DNA of 64,000 nt. Source: Calothrix anomala FACHB-343 (GTDB lineage: Bacteria; Cyanobacteriota; Cyanobacteriia; Cyanobacteriales; Nostocaceae). Below the pieces are notes generated by a model. It worked only from the letters and a program-made list of their open reading frames with translations, made no database searches and was not told the DNA's origin. Shown here piece after piece: positions 58,382 through 64,000 of this stretch (position 1 is the first letter of the stretch; the number at the start of each line of letters is the position of its first letter). Both the position numbers and the translations under genes were made by a program. The stretch lies in assembly GCF_014696435.1 (NCBI RefSeq), contig NZ_JACJQG010000002.1:136935-200934 (forward strand), given 5' to 3'.

Positions 58382-59008
58382 TCTCTATTTTCAGGTTTCT
58401 TCTCTTGCCGAGGTTGCTGGCGAAAATCTCACCTACTATATATATATCTAGGCTTAAGCGCTATCAAAACAGAATTGAGAACTATCACAATCAATGTAAT
58501 CTGGGAAAAATATCGTATTTTCTAGCCATAGTCATCATAAATACCTAAATAAGCTTGCTTTACTATTAATTGCATCTTCAGAGCCTTGCTAAAGCAAATA
58601 AATAATCTTTCTGACTTGTATATCTACCAGAACAACGGAAGCAGGGATCTCTTGATATTGACTTTGAGATAGTCAGATGAGCATCATCCAAACTCATCAA
58701 AACTATTGACAAAACTGAATTTAATATTTTTGTGTATTGTAACTCTTTTTATTTTTTAAATTTACAAAATAGATAATTTGAGATTTTGAAGACTTTTTGG
58801 AATTTTTTAAGGTTTTTTAAATATAAAAATGTATTTTTAAACTCTTATAATTCAATTAGCACCATTTTGCATATTTAACGACCCTTTATTTTCCGTTGAA
58901 TTTGGACAATAATGACAAACACAAGACCTCACGCATCGCCATCTCCGGCTAGGTGAAGGTAAATGTTTCAGCTAAAAGTTTGACAATAAACTATAAGAGG
59001 CAAAAGCA

Positions 59009-59875
59009 GTGAAACTAGCAGTTTATGGAAAAGGTGGAATCGGCAAATCCACAACAAGCTGTAACATCTCAGTCGCCCTAGCAAAACGCGGCAAGAAAGT
59101 GTTGCAAATTGGCTGCGATCCTAAACATGACAGTACCTTTACCCTCACAGGCTTTTTAATTCCCACAATTATTGATACCCTACAAGAAAAGGATTACCAC
59201 TACGAAGACGTTTGGCCAGAAGACGTAATATATAAAGGATATGGTGGCGTTGATTGTGTTGAGGCTGGTGGCCCGCCTGCTGGTGCAGGATGTGGTGGTT
59301 ACGTAGTTGGCGAGACCGTGAAATTACTGAAAGAACTCAACGCCTTTGATGAGTACGATGTAATTCTGTTTGATGTATTAGGTGACGTTGTTTGCGGCGG
59401 TTTTGCAGCACCACTCAACTATGCTGATTACTGCATGATTGTCACAGATAACGGTTTTGATGCTTTATTTGCTGCCAATCGCATTGCTGCATCAGTCAGG
59501 GAAAAAGCCAGAACTCACCCATTACGCCTAGCAGGTTTAATTGGTAATCGCACCTCCAAGCGCGATTTGATTGAGAAATATGTAGAAGCAGTGCCAATGC
59601 CAGTTTTAGAAGTTCTACCTTTAATTGAAGATATTCGGGTGTCGCGAGTTAAGGGTAAGACTTTATTTGAAATGGCAGAATCCGACCCATCCTTAAACTA
59701 CGTTTGCGATTATTATCTCAATATTGCCGACCAAATTTTGGCGCGACCAGAAGGAGTTGTGCCTAACGATGCTCAAGATAGAGAATTGTTCTCTTTGTTA
59801 TCCGATTTTTATTTAAATCCGAGTAAACCCCAGGTACGTAATCCGGAAGAGGAATTAGACTTGATGATTGTATAA
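59009..59875 (+). CDS. chlL: Light-independent protochlorophyllide reductase, iron protein ChlL
   Basis: A 288-residue NifH-like ATPase. The P-loop is [16 protein letters not shown]. The two FeS-ligand Cys regions are [12 protein letters not shown] and [19 protein letters not shown]. ChlL passes electrons with ATP hydrolysis to ChlN-ChlB for protochlorophyllide reduction in the dark. The start codon is GTG, placed by the conserved MKLAVYG beginning and AAGAGG nine bases upstream. It is the first gene of the chlL-DUF5331-chlN unit; chlB is not in the window. Confidence 0.97.
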   Translation: MKLAVYGKGGIGKSTTSCNISVALAKRGKKVLQIGCDPKHDSTFTLTGFLIPTIIDTLQEKDYHYEDVWPEDVIYKGYGGVDCVEAGGPPAGAGCGGYVVGETVKLLKELNAFDEYDVILFDVLGDVVCGGFAAPLNYADYCMIVTDNGFDALFAANRIAASVREKARTHPLRLAGLIGNRTSKRDLIEKYVEAVPMPVLEVLPLIEDIRVSRVKGKTLFEMAESDPSLNYVCDYYLNIADQILARPEGVVPNDAQDRELFSLLSDFYLNPSKPQVRNPEEELDLMIV

Positions 59876-59906
59876 ATCATCAAAATCTCAGGATGGGGAA
59901 AATCTC

Positions 59907-60647
59907 ATGACTTTCTTTCATAGCTTTACAGAATCGTTAAAGCAAAAATGGTTACTTTTTTTCCAGACAAATCGTGACTGGATTACTCTCCACATGCAGG
60001 TGGAATCAGTATATACCCCTGATGGAGGGAAACGACCGCCTTCTTACCTCATCCTGGGAGTTGTTAACGTGCTAGAACCAAAATTAGCGCAGTTAATGCT
60101 ACCTTTTTCTAAACTGAATCCTGACGCTGATACCCTAATTGAAGTACTGGATTTACATTTCGACCCAGACATGGCTCTTGGTAACAGCTTTATTCCTAAA
60201 GCAGAGCCAGAGAATTACCATAATGATGTAGTAGCCATCATTGATGAAAATCTCCCAGAAGAAAAGTCAATGAATGCTCATTTTAATAGCTTTGCTGATG
60301 CAGCGATCGCTCAAGAGTTTACCATTGTTGATTCAACTTCAACCAAAAATGCACTGAACGGACAAAACACAAAAAACGAGTTCCAAAATACATCTAGTGC
60401 AGATTTAGAAGATTTTGGCGAAATTTCTTTCGATACAACCGTTGCATCAGAAATCAAGTTAGATAATGAAGTACTTGAAGAGTTGAACTCAACAGAAGAT
60501 AACGCCTTTAGCGATGTTTTATCTGATGTCTGGGGCGATGAAACAGCACTACATAAGGGTGATGATAACAACGAATTTTTAGGGGAAGAACTGCCAGCTG
60601 GCGTTTTTGATGACTCCGAAATTGCCCGTCTCTTCCCCAACGCTTAA
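59907..60647 (+). CDS. DUF5331-like protein between chlL and chlN
   Basis: A 246-residue protein. Residues 1-100 form a compact domain (FTESLKQKWLLFFQTNRDW, RPPSYLILGVVNVLEPKL, LNPDADTLIEVLDLHFDP) that fits DUF5331. The remainder is acidic and low-complexity (GDDNNEFLGEELPAG), ending LFPNA. ATG 59907 with GGGGAAAA before it is preferred to TTG 59868, which overlaps chlL. The 31-bp gap after chlL and its position before chlN imply cotranscription and a link to dark chlorophyll synthesis. No role has been shown that I know of. Confidence 0.82.
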   Translation: MTFFHSFTESLKQKWLLFFQTNRDWITLHMQVESVYTPDGGKRPPSYLILGVVNVLEPKLAQLMLPFSKLNPDADTLIEVLDLHFDPDMALGNSFIPKAEPENYHNDVVAIIDENLPEEKSMNAHFNSFADAAIAQEFTIVDSTSTKNALNGQNTKNEFQNTSSADLEDFGEISFDTTVASEIKLDNEVLEELNSTEDNAFSDVLSDVWGDETALHKGDDNNEFLGEELPAGVFDDSEIARLFPNA

Positions 60648-60775
60648 ATTATTAGCGTTCCTGTTGAATTTAGGGATTGCTGGCTGGTGCTATGTGCCAT
60701 ATCACGGGAATTTGGGGAAAGAATTATTCTTTCCCCACATACCTACCCTATGTTCACCTGCCTTGTTCGCTTTAA

Positions 60776-62203
<1,428 letters not shown>

Positions 62204-62246
62204 GCTTTCCGATGAATTAAGCAACACCATAGCATTATTGGAGAAG

Positions 62247-62271
62247 AGGCGAACATTAAGTTCGCCTTTTT
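62247..62271 (+). terminator. Rho-independent terminator of the chlL-chlN unit
   Basis: AGGCGAAC/GTTCGCCT with a five-base loop, then TTTT, 44 bases after chlN. Confidence 0.92.
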
Positions 62272-62440
62272 CATTGCCAAATGCTAGTGAAAAATCCTTG
62301 AGGATGTTTCTTACCGAGTTCAATGATTTTAGATTTTAGTTGCAATAATTATTTGAGCCAAAATCCAAAATATTAAAAATAACATTCAGTCAGATAAATC
62401 CTTACTTAAGGTAAAACATAATCGCTAAAATCTGATATTT

Positions 62441-62683
62441 TTAGCTGCTAGCAACTGCTTCATCGCGTTGATAATCAACAATAATCTCAAAGGTAGTATT
62501 TGGCATTACCTGGCGTAAGTGCCGCATATACCCATCTGCATCAGAACGAGTGCGGAATCTAGCCACAATCACTGGTTTTGCATCAGGACTAATACGAGTG
62601 ATTGCCCAAGCATTTAAGCGGTTTCTGTAAGTTTTTGCTTGGTTTTCTGTTGTGGAAGAATCGTAATCGGTATTTTGTAGCAT
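62441..62683 (-). CDS. Small conserved-looking cyanobacterial protein
   Basis: An 80-residue protein: QAKTYRNRLNAWAITRISPD, PVIVARFRTRSDADGYMRHL, FEIIVDYQRDE. The second half suggests a small alpha/beta fold with an Arg-rich strand. The frame can be extended to an ATG at 62773, but that part would translate the inverted repeat GGCGTTAGT/ACTAACGCC, so the ATG at 62683 is preferred. The function is unknown. It faces the chlN terminator and is divergent from the ATP-grasp gene. Confidence 0.6.
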   Translation of the reverse strand: MLQNTDYDSSTTENQAKTYRNRLNAWAITRISPDAKPVIVARFRTRSDADGYMRHLRQVMPNTTFEIIVDYQRDEAVASS

Positions 62684-62709
62684 GGTCGAGATATCCCTAC
62701 GAGTTAAAG

Positions 62710-62760
62710 CCAAGGGCGTTAGTAATTCTCTTGGCGGGGATGTTTCACTAACGCCTTTTA
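62710..62760 (-). promoter_or_regulatory. Inverted repeat in the leader of the 62441 gene
   Basis: GGCGTTAGT/ACTAACGCC, with an AATTCTCTTGGCGGGGATGT-type loop and a T-run only on the plus strand. It could be a leader hairpin or a repeat. Confidence 0.35.
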
Positions 62761-62773
62761 ATTCTTGATGCAA

Positions 62774-63264
62774 CCTTATTAATACATTATTTTTAGGTTG
62801 TCAACACTTAGTGTTAAATGTTTGGTACAAGCTGAATAATTTTATGTTTACTACTTGCTAAACTACTGGTAGCAAATAAAGGGTAAGACCCCTCATGAGA
62901 TTGTCAAAAAAGTGTCTGTGCTTGACTGGGCATTTTTAGGGGTAATCATTGTCAGATAACTACTACAATGGGTGTGACCCCCTAGTAGTCAGAGGTATCA
63001 TTCATGCTTTATTAAGCAGGAATCAATCAAGATTTTGAGTCAATTACTGAATAAATTTGAGACTAAGACCAGGATTGACAATTGAGTACATAACACTTGA
63101 AGATATATGTGTCCGTTTTTCATGCATTTTTAATAAAACTACAAATAAACCTCAACGTATCAGAGTACGTTTAGCGAGGATGACCTCTCTGGAATTATTT
63201 GTCATGACCAAAGGTTGTCTAAATTTGTAGATTGCCTGCAGTTGCAAACTAATAATTTATAAAA
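62774..63264. other. 490-bp intergenic region before the ATP-grasp gene
   Basis: No gene is seen. A hairpin CTACTA-CAAT-GGG/CCC-CC-TAGTAG lies at about 62957-62987, and CGTA/TACG lies near 63160. Both could be leader structures of the divergent genes. Confidence 0.45.
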
Positions 63265-64000
63265 ATGAAACCACCATTTGTCGTCTCAATACTGCAAAAA
63301 GTTGTTGAACAAATCGGAGCGGTATTATTAATCGATCCTGAATGTAAATTTGCTGGTCACATTACTTTTAAAAACGGGAAAACTACTGTTTTTCGGTCAA
63401 CGCAATTCAACATTAATGGTTTTGGTGCGGCAGAAATTGCTAAAGATAAAGGTTGTTCTAGCTTTTTTCTCAGGCAGTTGGGTTATAGAGTTCCTGAAGG
63501 TAAAACATTTTTTAATCAGGAATTGTGTCAAAGAATTAACACTTTAAGAAATATTGATGAAGGCTTTGAATATGCTAAATATTTAGGATTTCCTGTAATT
63601 GTCAAGCCGCTTAATTTGAGTCAAGGTACTTTGGTAACTAAGGTTTATAATAAACGCGAATATTATCAGGTAGCTAAGAAAATTTTTCAAGTTACATCAG
63701 GTTTGATTGTTGAAAGATTTCATTTGGGTAATGATTACAGAGTTGTAGTCCTAGATGATGAAGTATTTATTACCTATCAAAGAATACCTTTATTTATCAT
63801 TGGTGATGGACAAGCTACTATTAGTGAACTTTTGCAAAAAAAACAGCTTGAATTAAATCAAAGTGGGAGAAGATTGATTGATTTAGAAGATTTTAGAATC
63901 CAAAAAAAGTTAACTAGACAAAAGCTCAATTTTGAGACTGTACTGCCAAAAAATAATATTGTTTATCTTTTAGACAATGCAAATTTATCAAGTGGCGGTG
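63265..64000 (+). CDS. CphA-like ATP-grasp ligase, 3' end outside the window
   Basis: At least 245 residues, cut by the window edge. It begins MKPPFVVSILQKVVEQIGAV. The ATP-grasp part shows GYRVPEGKTFFNQE, GFPVIVKPLNLSQGT (ATP-binding Lys in IVKP), LIVERFHLGNDYRVVVL and IIGDGQATISELLQKK. This order resembles the ATP-grasp half of cyanophycin synthetase and related amino-acid or peptide ligases. It lacks the usual 150-residue N-terminal part of CphA, so another ligase is more likely. Substrates are unknown. Neighbouring genes give no clue within the window. Confidence 0.8.
   Translation, partial: MKPPFVVSILQKVVEQIGAVLLIDPECKFAGHITFKNGKTTVFRSTQFNINGFGAAEIAKDKGCSSFFLRQLGYRVPEGKTFFNQELCQRINTLRNIDEGFEYAKYLGFPVIVKPLNLSQGTLVTKVYNKREYYQVAKKIFQVTSGLIVERFHLGNDYRVVVLDDEVFITYQRIPLFIIGDGQATISELLQKKQLELNQSGRRLIDLEDFRIQKKLTRQKLNFETVLPKNNIVYLLDNANLSSGG

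Larger units (their letters stand above)
58132..59008. other. 880-bp intergenic region upstream of chlL
   Basis: It has repeats and a terminator in its first quarter. The remaining 600 bp are AT-rich without a gene and include the chlL leader, with AAGAGG shortly before the GTG start. Two adjacent HIP1-type sites (GCGATCGCGATCGC) lie at about 58287-58300. No promoter picked. Confidence 0.55.

Overview
The window reads as chromosome of a filamentous, probably Nostocales-type cyanobacterium. The evidence is: many HIP1 octamers (GCGATCGC); chlL and chlN for dark chlorophyll synthesis; a ferredoxin:thioredoxin reductase variable chain; the cyanobacterial Trp-rich TIGR02450 family; and many 7-bp tandem repeat arrays of the kind common in Nostoc/Calothrix-like genomes. 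I saw no rRNA or tRNA gene, no CRISPR array and no intact transposase gene.

Layout. Bases 1-24000 are mostly cell-surface and envelope genes. They hold the 3' part of a giant RTX protein (cadherin-like repeats, a seven-repeat FG-GAP propeller and 15 RTX modules), an RlpA-like protein, NagZ, a secreted beta-helix protein, a methyltransferase, and two large paralogous propeller/PKD proteins. Next come two overlapping minus-strand genes, a nucleotidyltransferase-thymidylate kinase-like fusion and a small P-loop kinase. Divergent from them, 24866-33971 is an exopolysaccharide cluster: two GT4 glycosyltransferases, an initiating sugar transferase, a Wzc-like copolymerase with a degenerate kinase domain, an O-antigen ligase/polymerase-like protein and a Wzx-type flippase. 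About 400 bp before its first gene lie repeats that resemble cyanobacterial Pho boxes.

Bases 34467-58131 are mixed housekeeping and regulatory genes: a membrane-anchored FAD monooxygenase, mutL, a rhodanese-like protein without its catalytic Cys, an adenosine deaminase-family enzyme, a CHASE3 hybrid histidine kinase, purA, rplY, an APH/AAA fusion kinase, a YdcF-like protein, ftrV, a zinc-ribbon/PP2C protein, an NfeD-stomatin pair, an outer-membrane barrel, a Zur-like regulator, purS-purQ and a TIGR02450 protein. Bases 59009-62203 hold chlL, a DUF5331-like gene and chlN. The window ends in a 5' fragment of a CphA-like ATP-grasp ligase.

The intergenic DNA is rich in repeats. There are four families of 7-bp tandem arrays, a 105-bp MITE-like element present twice, a family of GACGCGAT/ATCGCGTC palindromes and several nested palindromic elements. 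Start codons for several genes were moved from the longest possible frame to an internal ATG, because the extension came from TTG or from repeat DNA. No single locus is proven to be a new system. The best candidates are the kinase-fusion pair beside the polysaccharide cluster, the paired propeller/PKD proteins, the possible pseudokinase-PP2C fusion, and the structured non-coding region near 49700-50130.
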